From assembly GCF_900099695.1 (NCBI RefSeq), contig NZ_FNCY01000019.1, forward strand, positions 1-64,000: a DNA stretch of 64,000 nt. Direction: 5' to 3'. The position numbers and the translations under genes are program-made. The notes under the pieces were generated by a model. That model was not told the DNA's origin. It saw only the letters and a program-made list of their open reading frames with translations, and did not search any database. Each line of letters begins with the position of its first letter. The first letter of the stretch is position 1. Shown in pieces: positions 8,413-15,910 of this stretch. The DNA is from Propionivibrio dicarboxylicus (GTDB lineage Bacteria > Pseudomonadota > Gammaproteobacteria > Burkholderiales > Rhodocyclaceae).

Positions 8413-8464
8413 GCGCCTGTTTCGGCTGGCATCGTGGGCCGCAAGCCCCGCCGAAACAGACTCC
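8413..8464. repeat. REP-like intergenic palindrome, copy A
   Basis: Immediately after the GntR stop codon. CTGTTTCGGC (8417-8426) and GCCGAAACAG (8450-8459) are perfect inverted arms around a loop containing GTGGGCCGC. The left half matches copy B at 11029-11086 in 23 of 30 positions, and the right arm is also alike, so this is a dispersed palindromic element and not a random hairpin. There is no T-tract, so a simple terminator is unlikely. Confidence 0.5.
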
Positions 8465-8497
8465 CAGGCATCCTCCTCCTGTCGAAACAACAATTTA

Positions 8498-8527
8498 TTG
8501 CACGGGCGCAGAACAGCGTCCTATAAT
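8498..8527 (+). promoter_or_regulatory. Sigma70 promoter of the aldose 1-epimerase gene
   Basis: TTGCAC at 8498-8503 and a perfect TATAAT at 8522-8527 are separated by 18 bp. The predicted start near 8534 leaves a leader of about 94 nt before the ATG at 8628. Confidence 0.65.
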
Positions 8528-8627
8528 CGCTTTGGTCAGGCCACCAAGCCAAACCAGACGGTACGACGTCCGCTCGAGCGTGGTTCTGAAGCCAAAGCAA
8601 TAATCACGACAAACCAGGAGGAGTCCA

Positions 8628-9845
8628 ATGAAAAAGGCAACAACCGCATTGACCCTGTGCGCGGCCAGCGCACTGCTGCTGGCACCCGCCGCCGTGTTCG
8701 CCGCCGGCAAGACTGCCGCACCCAAGGCGCCGGCATTCGTCGAACTGCGCGACGTCGACTTCCAAAAAGAAGTCGATGGCAAGCAAGTTGGCCTCTACAC
8801 GATCAAGAACAAGAAGGGCATGGTCGTCAAGGTCACCAACTACGGCGCCCGCGTCGAACAGATCCTGGTCCCCGACCGCAACGGCAAGCTCGGCGACGTC
8901 GCCCAGGGTTACGAGACGATCGACCAGGTCCTCGGCGGCCAGGGCTCGATGGGGGCCTTCATCGGACGCTATGCCAACCGGATCGCCAACGGCACGTTCT
9001 CGCTCGACGGCACCGAATACAAGCTCGCCATCAACGACTTGTCGACACCGCCCGCGGCACCGCGCCAGAACACGTTGCACGGCGGCAAGAAGGGCTCGCG
9101 CTTCGTCGTCTTCGACGCCAAGCAACTGTCCGAAAATGCCGTTCAGATGACGATCCTGTTCAAGGACGGCGAAGAAGGCTTCCCGGGCGACCTGCCGGTC
9201 AAGGTGGTCTACTCGGTGAGCGACGCCAACGAACTCGTCATCAGCTACGACGCCGTCGCCGCCAACAAGAAGACCGTCGCCAACTTCACCGGCCACACTT
9301 TCTTCAACCTCTCCGGCGATCTCGGTAGCTCGATCGAGGATCACATCCTGACGGTGCCGTCCGACAAGGTGCTCGAAGTGTCGGCCGCGTTGGTGCCGAA
9401 TGGCAACTTCCGCGACGTCACCGGCACGCCGATGGACTTCCGCAAGCCCAAGGCGCTCGGCAAGGACATCAAGGCCGACTACGACCTGCTCAAGGCCGGC
9501 AACGGTTACGACAACCACTATGTCATCAGCCTGAAGCAGCCGAGCGACCTCGGCCTCAATGCCAAGATAATGGACCCGAAATCGGGCCGCGTACTTGAAG
9601 TCTGGTCGACCGAACCCGGCGTCCAGGTTTACTCGGGTAACTTCCTCGAAGGCAAGCTGCCGCGCGATCTCGGCAAGGGCTCGACGGTGTACAACTTCCG
9701 CAGTGCCTTCTGTCTCGAACCCTCGCGCTTCCCGGATTCGGTCAACCACTCCGGTTTCCCGACCACCGAAATCAAGCCGGGTGAATGGTACAGCGGCAAG
9801 ATCGTCTACAAGTTCTCGGTCGACAAGGGTAAAGCCGCCAAGTAA
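8628..9845 (+). CDS. galM: Aldose 1-epimerase (mutarotase) with signal peptide
   Basis: 405 residues with a clear Sec signal peptide (MKKATTALTLC..., cleavage likely after AVFA near residue 25), so the mature enzyme is probably periplasmic. GalM family signatures are present: GRYANRI near residue 113, LHGG near 150, the FTGHTFFNLSG segment with a catalytic-type histidine, and LEPSRFPDSVNH near the C-terminus with the catalytic-type glutamate region. The enzyme interconverts alpha and beta anomers of aldoses. A strong AGGAGG-like site precedes the ATG, an own promoter lies upstream and a terminator downstream, so it is monocistronic. A periplasmic mutarotase next to uronate genes suggests anomer conversion before uptake. 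Confidence 0.9.
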   Translation: MKKATTALTLCAASALLLAPAAVFAAGKTAAPKAPAFVELRDVDFQKEVDGKQVGLYTIKNKKGMVVKVTNYGARVEQILVPDRNGKLGDVAQGYETIDQVLGGQGSMGAFIGRYANRIANGTFSLDGTEYKLAINDLSTPPAAPRQNTLHGGKKGSRFVVFDAKQLSENAVQMTILFKDGEEGFPGDLPVKVVYSVSDANELVISYDAVAANKKTVANFTGHTFFNLSGDLGSSIEDHILTVPSDKVLEVSAALVPNGNFRDVTGTPMDFRKPKALGKDIKADYDLLKAGNGYDNHYVISLKQPSDLGLNAKIMDPKSGRVLEVWSTEPGVQVYSGNFLEGKLPRDLGKGSTVYNFRSAFCLEPSRFPDSVNHSGFPTTEIKPGEWYSGKIVYKFSVDKGKAAK

Positions 9846-9871
9846 GACAAATCGATATTCCATGACGCTTG

Positions 9872-9903
9872 GCCTCGCCGGTTTTCCGGCGAGGCATTTT
9901 TTT
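9872..9903 (+). terminator. Intrinsic terminator of galM
   Basis: A perfect 10-bp stem (GCCTCGCCGG at 9872-9881, CCGGCGAGGC at 9886-9895) with a TTTT loop is followed by seven T residues (9897-9903), 27 bp after the galM stop codon. Confidence 0.9.
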
Positions 9904-9920
9904 GCATACAGGAAACCGCA

Positions 9921-10796
9921 CTATCGTTTGCGCTCGCACACGGCAAGATAGAGTCCGCTGCACACCAGGACGCCGATCCCGACAAGCGACCAGAAATCCG
10001 GGAAATCGCCGAACGCGAAAAAGCCGATCGCCGCAACCCAGATGAGTTGCGAATATCCAAAGGGTGCAAGCCGTGATGCCGGCGCAAGTTCGTACGCCCG
10101 GATCAGGACCAGATGCGCGATACCGCTGACCGCACCGACCCCCACCAATGCGGCGGCATGCAAGGGCGTTTGCGGCATCACCCAAACGCCGGGCAACAGC
10201 AAGGACGAAAGCATCGAACCCACCAATCCGGCATAGAAAATCGACGCATGCGGGCTGTCGATGCCGGCAAGGCGACGCGTCAATATCTGATACGACGCAT
10301 ACGAAACAGCATTGCCGACCGGCAGCAGGACTGCCCACGTGAAGACGTCGCTGCCAGGCCGGATGATCGTCAGTACGCCGGCGAAGCCGAAGAACACCGC
10401 AAGCCATCGCCCGGGATCGACGGTCTCGCGCAGAAACAGGACCGACATCAGCGTCACGAGAATCGGGGCCAGATAGGCGACGGCGGTCGCTTCGGCCAAA
10501 GGCATGTACTTCAGCGCGCTGACAAAGAATGCCGACGCCATCACCAGCGACAAGCCCCGCCCAAGCTGGATGAACGGATGATGCGTTTTGACCAGCGCGA
10601 ATCCAAGGCGCGGCCCAAGTGTCGCCACGATCAGGAGCAGATGAAACGTGAAGCGCGCCCAGACAATCAGGGGAATCGGATAGTAGCGCGTGAGATATTT
10701 CGTGACGAAATCGCAGACGGCGAGAATGGCCACGGCGCTCATGACCATGAGCACGCCGCGCGACACATCCGGAAGCCTCCCAGGCTCAACCCTCAT
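9921..10796 (-). CDS. EamA/DMT family transporter
   Basis: 291 residues from the ATG at 10796, preceded by GGAGGAACG; the frame upstream of this is not supported. The protein is almost entirely hydrophobic with about ten membrane helices in two EamA repeats, each with the usual conserved end (ALKYMPLAEATAVAYLAPI in the first, AYELAPASRLAPFGY in the second). Family members export or import small metabolites such as amino acids, nucleosides or sugars in the inner membrane. It is convergent with galM and separated by a terminator, with the intergenic zone 10797-11090 upstream. Substrate unknown. Confidence 0.88.
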   Translation of the reverse strand: MRVEPGRLPDVSRGVLMVMSAVAILAVCDFVTKYLTRYYPIPLIVWARFTFHLLLIVATLGPRLGFALVKTHHPFIQLGRGLSLVMASAFFVSALKYMPLAEATAVAYLAPILVTLMSVLFLRETVDPGRWLAVFFGFAGVLTIIRPGSDVFTWAVLLPVGNAVSYASYQILTRRLAGIDSPHASIFYAGLVGSMLSSLLLPGVWVMPQTPLHAAALVGVGAVSGIAHLVLIRAYELAPASRLAPFGYSQLIWVAAIGFFAFGDFPDFWSLVGIGVLVCSGLYLAVCERKR

Positions 10797-11090
10797 CGTT
10801 CCTCCAATTCTTGACTGCGAGCCAGCATCCCGCCCCAGGTCCGCCCTGTCAATAGGAAGCGGCCCGACACCCCGTGACGCAGAGGCCGCTTTCACCCGCC
10901 AATGCCATCGACAAATTTCATCGTCATCGCGTCGGAATCGTGACTGCCGCCAAGCTCGATCGAGAACGCGCTCGGCGCAGGCCATGACCTCATCGCCGAT
11001 CCCGTCTCCCGGCAATACCGCGATGTTTAGAGCCTATTTCGGTAGGGCTCGCGGGCCGCGCCGGCGGCCCTACCGAAATAGGCTCTTAAT
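10797..11090. other. Intergenic region with repeat element, no gene supported
   Basis: A 294-bp stretch between two minus-strand genes. Frames here are short or continue from the transporter gene without a ribosome-binding site. It contains the long palindrome at 11029-11086 and presumably the promoter of the transporter gene, which I could not identify confidently. Confidence 0.5.
11029..11086. repeat. REP-like intergenic palindrome, copy B
   Basis: A perfect 19-bp inverted repeat: arms 11029-11047 and 11068-11086 (core GAGCCTATTTCGGTAGGG and its complement) around a 20-nt GC-rich loop containing GCGGGCCGC. It is related to copy A at 8413-8464. It lies 5 bp from the GntR stop codon on the minus strand and might also act as a transcript 3' end, but no T-tract follows. 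Confidence 0.6.
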
Positions 11091-11795
11091 TCAGCCGCGA
11101 CACTCATCATGATGCTCCCGTGAAAAGCTTTCCAGCATGTCGAAACATGGCGCCGGCATACGGGCCAGGTAATCGACGATGTGGGCAAAATGTCCTTCGA
11201 GTGCTTCGCGCGCCGCCGCGCGGTCACGTGCGCGAATGGCCGTGACGATCCGCTCATGCTGCCCGGTCGACTCGGCCGGAATCGACGTGAGGGAAAGCAT
11301 CTTCAGTCGCGCGCGTTGCAACTGCGCCCAGAAGCGCCGGTGAATATCGACCAAGGCCTGGTTGCCGGACACAGCGACGAGTTGATTGTGAAATCCCTCG
11401 TCGACACGTATCCAGGCCCCGTAATCGGCCCGACCGTATGCCGAATCCATGGCCTCGTTCAGGCTGTCCAGCGCTGCCAATTCGTCGTCCGGCACCGAGC
11501 GCGCCGACGCCAGGTCCACCGCCAGCGACTCCAGGCGTGTGAATACCTGATAGGTTTCCTGGAGATCGATTCTGGATACCGGCAGGACATGAAATCCGTG
11601 CCGCGGCACCAGCTTGATGAGCCCGTCGCCCTGCAGCCGGTCGAGCGCCTGACGGACCGTGGTCCGGCTCAGCCCCAACTCCTCGACGACATCGCGTTCG
11701 AGCGCGTGAAAGCCCTCCCCCCATTTGCAGTACAGGATTCTGTCCTGGAGTTCATGGTACGCACGGTCAACAAGGCTGGGCTTTGGTGCGTTCAT
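11091..11795 (-). CDS. GntR family regulator, FCD subfamily (last gene of the tetrulose-type operon)
   Basis: 234 residues. The winged helix includes VVEELGLSRTTVRQALDRLQ and the basic turn KLVPRHGFHVLPVS; the FCD domain follows with VDEGFHNQLVAVSGN and a C-terminal EALEGHFAHIVDYL helix. It starts 9 bp after the SMP-30 gene on the same strand, so it seems to be the last gene of the operon, an arrangement suggesting feedback control. It resembles the GntR protein encoded at 20579-21277 at the other end of the locus (shared KLVPRHG/KVVPRHG, GFH/DFH and RARLKMLSL/RARLTMLSL), so the two may be paralogues reading related operators. Confidence 0.85.
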   Translation of the reverse strand: MNAPKPSLVDRAYHELQDRILYCKWGEGFHALERDVVEELGLSRTTVRQALDRLQGDGLIKLVPRHGFHVLPVSRIDLQETYQVFTRLESLAVDLASARSVPDDELAALDSLNEAMDSAYGRADYGAWIRVDEGFHNQLVAVSGNQALVDIHRRFWAQLQRARLKMLSLTSIPAESTGQHERIVTAIRARDRAAAREALEGHFAHIVDYLARMPAPCFDMLESFSREHHDECRG

Positions 11796-11804
11796 GCATG
11801 ACTT

Positions 11805-12809
11805 CTAGCGGTATTCCCAATGCACCGGCGGGTACCCGGCGACATCCTGCCGCAGGCACGCGATGCGGTCTCCAAGCAGGCAGCCCAGATGCAACGTGCG
11901 CAAACCGGCGCCACCGAAGGCGATGCTGGAGACATTTTTCAGGACGGTGTTGCCGGCGTTGTCGAGATGGGGGCGGCCAAGCGTGCCACTCCGGAATGCA
12001 TCCTCGACCCAATCGACATGGTCCGTATCGGCATCCTCGATCATCAGTTGCTGGCTGCCGTCGGGGAAGACCCGGATCACCCGGTTGCTGATGATGCTGG
12101 TGATCCAGACGCAACCGTCCTGGTCAAAGGCCAGCCCGTCCGGGAAGACGCCCGTGCCGAATTCGGTGACGACCTCACGCCGCCCCAGATCGCCATTGGG
12201 CAGAATCGCGTAACGCAGCAAGCGGCGCCCGAAGGTTTCATTGATGTACAGCGCATTTCCATCGGGAGAAACGTAGGCCTCGTTCGTGTAGCCCAGCGCA
12301 TCGGCGACGATCCGCGCGCCTTTGTCATCGACCAGGACGACGAAGCCATCGGCAACATCGCCGCGATACGCCGCGGCCCGAGGGACATGCCGCGTACTGA
12401 CGGTGATCCAGCGTCGTCCGACGCGATCGGTGAAGACGTAATTGGTCGGCGGCAAGGGATCGCCGTCGACACGGTCGAGAAAGACGCTGACGCCGCCGCC
12501 GCGGGTCAGCCGATAGACGCCCCCGGTGGTGTCGCCGAGATGGGCGATGAGAAAGGAGCCATCCTCTTCCAGGCTGATGCCATTCGGCCGCAATGCGCCG
12601 CCGTCGGGCAGGCGCCCGAGATAGGCACCCTGGCTTCCGTCCGGCAGGAGATGCGAAACGCCGCCGCGCCAATCGGAGGCAAACACATCGCCGCGCGCGG
12701 TGCAGAGGACGCATTCCGGACGATGCAGACCCCGGCCGACAAAATCGAACGCCGCCCCGTTGATCGCCGGCACCAGCGAAGACGAATTGGGGGACGCCGG
12801 CGAGTTCAT
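11805..12809 (-). CDS. SMP-30/gluconolactonase family lactonase
   Basis: 334 residues from the ATG at 12809, which overlaps the stop codon of the preceding isomerase gene (ATGA). The six-bladed propeller is visible as repeated strands; metal-ligand-type residues occur in RPECVLC (Glu), RPNGISLEEDG (Asn) and FPDGLAFDQDGCVWIT (Asp). Such enzymes hydrolyse aldonolactones in the cytoplasm. Within this operon the lactone could be that of a tetronate or pentonate; the pairing suggests that part of the substrate is oxidised or supplied as a lactone. The longer frame continuing upstream only shadows the isomerase gene. Confidence 0.85.
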   Translation of the reverse strand: MNSPASPNSSSLVPAINGAAFDFVGRGLHRPECVLCTARGDVFASDWRGGVSHLLPDGSQGAYLGRLPDGGALRPNGISLEEDGSFLIAHLGDTTGGVYRLTRGGGVSVFLDRVDGDPLPPTNYVFTDRVGRRWITVSTRHVPRAAAYRGDVADGFVVLVDDKGARIVADALGYTNEAYVSPDGNALYINETFGRRLLRYAILPNGDLGRREVVTEFGTGVFPDGLAFDQDGCVWITSIISNRVIRVFPDGSQQLMIEDADTDHVDWVEDAFRSGTLGRPHLDNAGNTVLKNVSSIAFGGAGLRTLHLGCLLGDRIACLRQDVAGYPPVHWEYR

Positions 12810-13270
12810 ATGATCGACCGATATTTCCGTTCGAGCGTCGTGATCGCCTCGACATTGCCGGCCGAAGGTCCCGCCGGATCGAAATGCGAGGCCAGCCAGA
12901 CGCTCACGATCGTTTTTGCCAACTCCGTCCCGACCACGCGCGCGCCCAGCGTCACGACATGCGCATCGTTGCTTTTCGCCGCGCGTTCGGCCGAAAAGCT
13001 GTCGTGCGTCTGGGCAGCCCGAATGCCGGGCACCTTGTTGGCCGACATCGCCATGCCGATGCCGGTGCCGCAACAGAGGATGCCGCGCTCGAATTCGCCA
13101 GCCAGAATCGCCCGGCAGACGCGCTCGGCGATCTCCGCATACCGCTCTTCGCGGCCATCGGGCGCCAGGCTCAGGTGTGTCACCGACATCCCCGGCAGTG
13201 CCGCCACATGCGCACACAGCACTTTGGCAAGTTCGATACCGACAGAGTCACCCGCAATCGCGATTTTCAA
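12806..13270 (-). CDS. derI: RpiB/LacAB family sugar-phosphate isomerase, DerI/EryI-like (erythrulose 4-phosphate isomerase)
   Basis: 154 residues, normal for RpiB. It has the catalytic cysteine loop GILCCGTGIGMAMSANK and the segment VPGIRAAQTHDSFSAERA. The usual RpiB start GCDHAG is replaced by AGDSVGIELAK. From what I recall of the family, this start and the C-terminal GPSAGNVEAI-type ending characterise the erythritol/threitol-pathway isomerases (EryI, DerI), which make D-erythrose 4-phosphate from D-erythrulose 4-phosphate, and not ribose isomerases. The DhaL- and DhaK-type genes upstream in the same operon fit an erythrulose kinase. Family certain; subfamily probable. Confidence 0.7.
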   Translation of the reverse strand: MKIAIAGDSVGIELAKVLCAHVAALPGMSVTHLSLAPDGREERYAEIAERVCRAILAGEFERGILCCGTGIGMAMSANKVPGIRAAQTHDSFSAERAAKSNDAHVVTLGARVVGTELAKTIVSVWLASHFDPAGPSAGNVEAITTLERKYRSII

Positions 13271-13334
13271 TTTCTCATCCTCATCGTCACAACAAGCCGA
13301 TCAAGCCCCTGAATCCGTCCTGACCGCCGCCGCG

Positions 13335-13985
13335 CTATGCCAAACGGGAAACGACGCCTTTGCCCAGTCCCTGCAGCAACAGGAAACAGGAGGTCGCCCC
13401 AGCATCCAGCACGCCGATGGAACGCTCGCCGAGGCGGGCGGCGCGGCCGATCCGGGCTTGCAGATCCTTGGTCGAGCGCCATCCGGCTTCGGCGGCCTCG
13501 AGCATCGCCGCAATGGCGGCCGGGAAATCGGCGCCACCGGCAATCGCCGCCTGATAGGCGTCGCGCGCCGGAATCAGCGTATCCATCAGCGTCTTGTCGC
13601 CGACCTTGGCGTTGCCGACGCTTTCGACCGCCTCGACGCCTTGCGCCAGCGCCTTCCCGAACAGCGCCGCGTCGAGCTGCGCATGCCCCGCCAGCGCTTC
13701 CGACAGCCCCATGAAGAAGCTGCCGTAAAGCGGCCCCATCGAGCCGCCGATGCCTTCAAGCAGCGTCATCGCCAGCGTGTCGAGCGCTTCCGCCAACCCC
13801 GGCAGTTCCGCTTTGGCGAGCAGCGCCTCCCGGCACTGCGAGAAGCCCTTGCTCATGTTGATGCCATGGTCGCCATCGCCAATCGCGCCGTCGATTTCCG
13901 ACAGATAGGCGCGGTTCTCGTTGATGATGTCGATCAGCGCCAGGACGATGGCGCCGGATGATTTCAGGTCGATGCCTTGATTCAT
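13335..13985 (-). CDS. dhaL: Dihydroxyacetone kinase-type subunit L (DAK2 domain)
   Basis: 216 residues, the size of DhaL. The nucleotide- and magnesium-binding aspartates are in IGDGDHGINM near residue 37; GGSMGPLYGSFF near 80, GDKTLMDTL and the late DAGATSCFLLL are DAK2 signatures. DhaL carries the ADP/ATP and transfers phosphate to the substrate held on DhaK, encoded 27 bp upstream. No DhaM phosphotransfer subunit is seen nearby, so a free-ATP kinase working as a split two-subunit enzyme is likely. With the DerI-like gene downstream, a ketotetrose (erythrulose) is a better substrate guess than dihydroxyacetone; apulose is another possibility. Confidence 0.88.
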   Translation of the reverse strand: MNQGIDLKSSGAIVLALIDIINENRAYLSEIDGAIGDGDHGINMSKGFSQCREALLAKAELPGLAEALDTLAMTLLEGIGGSMGPLYGSFFMGLSEALAGHAQLDAALFGKALAQGVEAVESVGNAKVGDKTLMDTLIPARDAYQAAIAGGADFPAAIAAMLEAAEAGWRSTKDLQARIGRAARLGERSIGVLDAGATSCFLLLQGLGKGVVSRLA

Positions 13986-14012
13986 GGTGTTCTCGTTCCC
14001 TATGCGAAAGTG

Positions 14013-15011
14013 CTATTTCCGGTTGAAGCCGATCGACGCGCACGGATGCGTGATGAGTTTCTCGAGTTCCTCGTCGAGCTGGAGCACGGAGAGCGTGACG
14101 CCCATCATTTCGAGCGAAGTGAAGAAATTGCCGACCAGCGGCACCGCCACCGTCACCCCCGCCTCGCTCAGGGCTTTTTCGACCCCCGAGTACAAGATGT
14201 ACTGCTCCATCAGGGGCGTCGCGCCGAGGCCGGAAATCAGCACCGCGACGCGGTCGCCGCGGCCAAAGGGCAAGTCCGGCAGCACCGTCCCGACCATGAT
14301 CTTCGCCATCTGCTCGGCGCTCACCGTATCGGCGACGTTCGTGCCGGGCTCGCCGTGGTGGCCGATGCCGACCTCCATCTTGCCGTCCTCGATATGAAAA
14401 TTGGCTTTCCCGGCCGCCGGAATCACGCAGGACGACAGGCCGATGCCGATGCTGCGCGTGCGGTCGATGGTCTTCTGCGCGACGGCGATGACCTCGTCGA
14501 GCGATCCGCCCAGCGCGGCGCAGGCGCCGGCTGTCTTCCACATCAGGATTTCACCGGCGACGCCGCGCCGCTTGGCTTCGTCGCCCTTGGGCGCGGACGG
14601 CACGTCGTCGTTGGCGACGACGGTCCTGACCGTCATACCGGCACGTTCGGCCATCTTGATCGCCATCTTGACGTTCATGTTGTCGCCGGCATAGTTGCCG
14701 TAGAGACAGGCGACGCCCTGGCCGCCGTCGGCCGCTTTCATCGCATCGAAGAAGCTCTTGGCCGTCGGTGACGAAAAGATCTCGCCAACGGCGACCGCGT
14801 CGACCAGGTTTTCGCCGACATAGCCGAGGAATGCCGGCTCGTGCCCCGATCCGCCGCCGGTAACGATGCCGACTTTTCCGGCCACCGGCGCGCAGCTGCG
14901 CTTGATGACGCGGGGATTATCGGGCGTGGCCTGCAGTTCCGGATGCGCGGCGACGATACCCTTGAGCATGTCCTCGACCACCAGGTCGGGATGATTGATG
15001 ACACGATTCAT
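14013..15011 (-). CDS. dhaK: Dihydroxyacetone kinase-type subunit K (DAK1 domain)
   Basis: 332 residues, full length for DhaK. GIVTGGGSGHEPAFLGYV near residues 48-65 is the substrate-binding loop. GIGHHGEPGT near 222 holds the histidine that binds the ketose covalently as a hemiaminal. CLYGNYAGDNMN and SGLGATPLMEQY are further family motifs. The protein presents a short ketose to the DhaL partner encoded just downstream. In tetritol pathways (DerK, LerK) the same fold phosphorylates erythrulose. Operon position between a TIM-barrel isomerase gene and dhaL-derI supports that reading. Confidence 0.88.
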   Translation of the reverse strand: MNRVINHPDLVVEDMLKGIVAAHPELQATPDNPRVIKRSCAPVAGKVGIVTGGGSGHEPAFLGYVGENLVDAVAVGEIFSSPTAKSFFDAMKAADGGQGVACLYGNYAGDNMNVKMAIKMAERAGMTVRTVVANDDVPSAPKGDEAKRRGVAGEILMWKTAGACAALGGSLDEVIAVAQKTIDRTRSIGIGLSSCVIPAAGKANFHIEDGKMEVGIGHHGEPGTNVADTVSAEQMAKIMVGTVLPDLPFGRGDRVAVLISGLGATPLMEQYILYSGVEKALSEAGVTVAVPLVGNFFTSLEMMGVTLSVLQLDEELEKLITHPCASIGFNRK

Positions 15012-15042
15012 GATCTCTCCTGAGAAATGCAGCTAAGCGCAA

Positions 15043-15900
15043 CTAAGACGCAGCGAGGTGTTGACGAACGAAGGCCAGCGAGGCCCGCACGGCCGATTCG
15101 ATCTCGGCGCGCGGCACCGGCTGCAGACGTCGCCGCGGCAACGCGTCAGCGCCGCGATGCAGGCGCAGCGGCAACTCGATCGACAGGTTGAGCGCCGTCG
15201 CCGCCAACGCGTCGAGGATGCGACCACAGCCGATGTCGCCCTCCCCGATCGGCGTGAAGAAATAGCCCTCCGGGCTTATCCGGATGTCCTTGATGTGGAC
15301 GTGGCCGCAATACGGCAGGGCGAGAATGGCGTCATCGGCCGGATTGACGCCGTCGAAGCCGTCTTCGGGCCGATGCGAGGCGGTGTTGGCGGCGTCATAG
15401 TTCAAGCGCACGCGCGGACTGCCGATGCGCTGGATCAGCTCGATGCCGTCTTGCGCCGTGCTGAGCAAATTGTCGCTACCGTCGCCGAGATTTTCCAGGC
15501 AGATCACCAGGTCCAAGCGTTCGGCATAAGGAATCAGCGTTTCGATGTTGCGAAAAAAACGGGCGCTGTCCGGGCGCGCCGAGGCATTGGTATTGATGAC
15601 CGTCGCCCCGACGCCGGCGACGAAATCCATGCGGCGGCTGAAAACCTCGACGGCGTCCGGACGCCCGAGATCGATGTGCGACGAAAAGGCGTAGCAATGC
15701 AGGCCGCTCGCTCTCATCCATTCGACATAACGACGCGCCTGCGCCGCGGTGAAGGCATCCTCGTCGAACGGCTCGGTGTAGCCGACGATGAAGGCGGGCT
15801 CGACATGGCTGACGCCACAGCTTGCCAGGCTGTCGAGCACCTCGGGAAAGGCATACCCGTCATACGGGGCGGCGGAAACGGAAAGGATTCGTTGCATCAT
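15043..15900 (-). CDS. TIM-barrel sugar (phosphate) isomerase/epimerase
   Basis: 285 residues from tandem ATGs at 15900, preceded by GAGGCGCG and 10 bp after the dctM stop. AP-endonuclease-2-like TIM barrel: metal-ligand-type residues appear in VICLENLGDG, VRLNYDAANT (Asp), HVHIKDIRIS (His, Asp) and the late SIELPLR (Glu). Such enzymes epimerise or isomerise ketoses and their phosphates. Next to the kinase genes it may do the L- to D-erythrulose phosphate step (LerI-like) or act before the kinase. A second TIM barrel of the same superfamily begins the operon. Exact reaction unknown. Confidence 0.75.
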   Translation of the reverse strand: MMQRILSVSAAPYDGYAFPEVLDSLASCGVSHVEPAFIVGYTEPFDEDAFTAAQARRYVEWMRASGLHCYAFSSHIDLGRPDAVEVFSRRMDFVAGVGATVINTNASARPDSARFFRNIETLIPYAERLDLVICLENLGDGSDNLLSTAQDGIELIQRIGSPRVRLNYDAANTASHRPEDGFDGVNPADDAILALPYCGHVHIKDIRISPEGYFFTPIGEGDIGCGRILDALAATALNLSIELPLRLHRGADALPRRRLQPVPRAEIESAVRASLAFVRQHLAAS

Positions 15901-15910
15901 CGCGCCTCGC

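Noticed and set aside
6073-8493. Single 806-residue protein including uxuB
   Set aside because: The upstream 315 codons are antisense to the GntR gene; a GTG with AGGAG at 7545 and the family length set the true start.
12806-13270. Ordinary ribose 5-phosphate isomerase B
   Set aside because: The DHAG-type start of RpiB is replaced, and the operon contains DhaK/DhaL-type kinase genes and no ribose genes.
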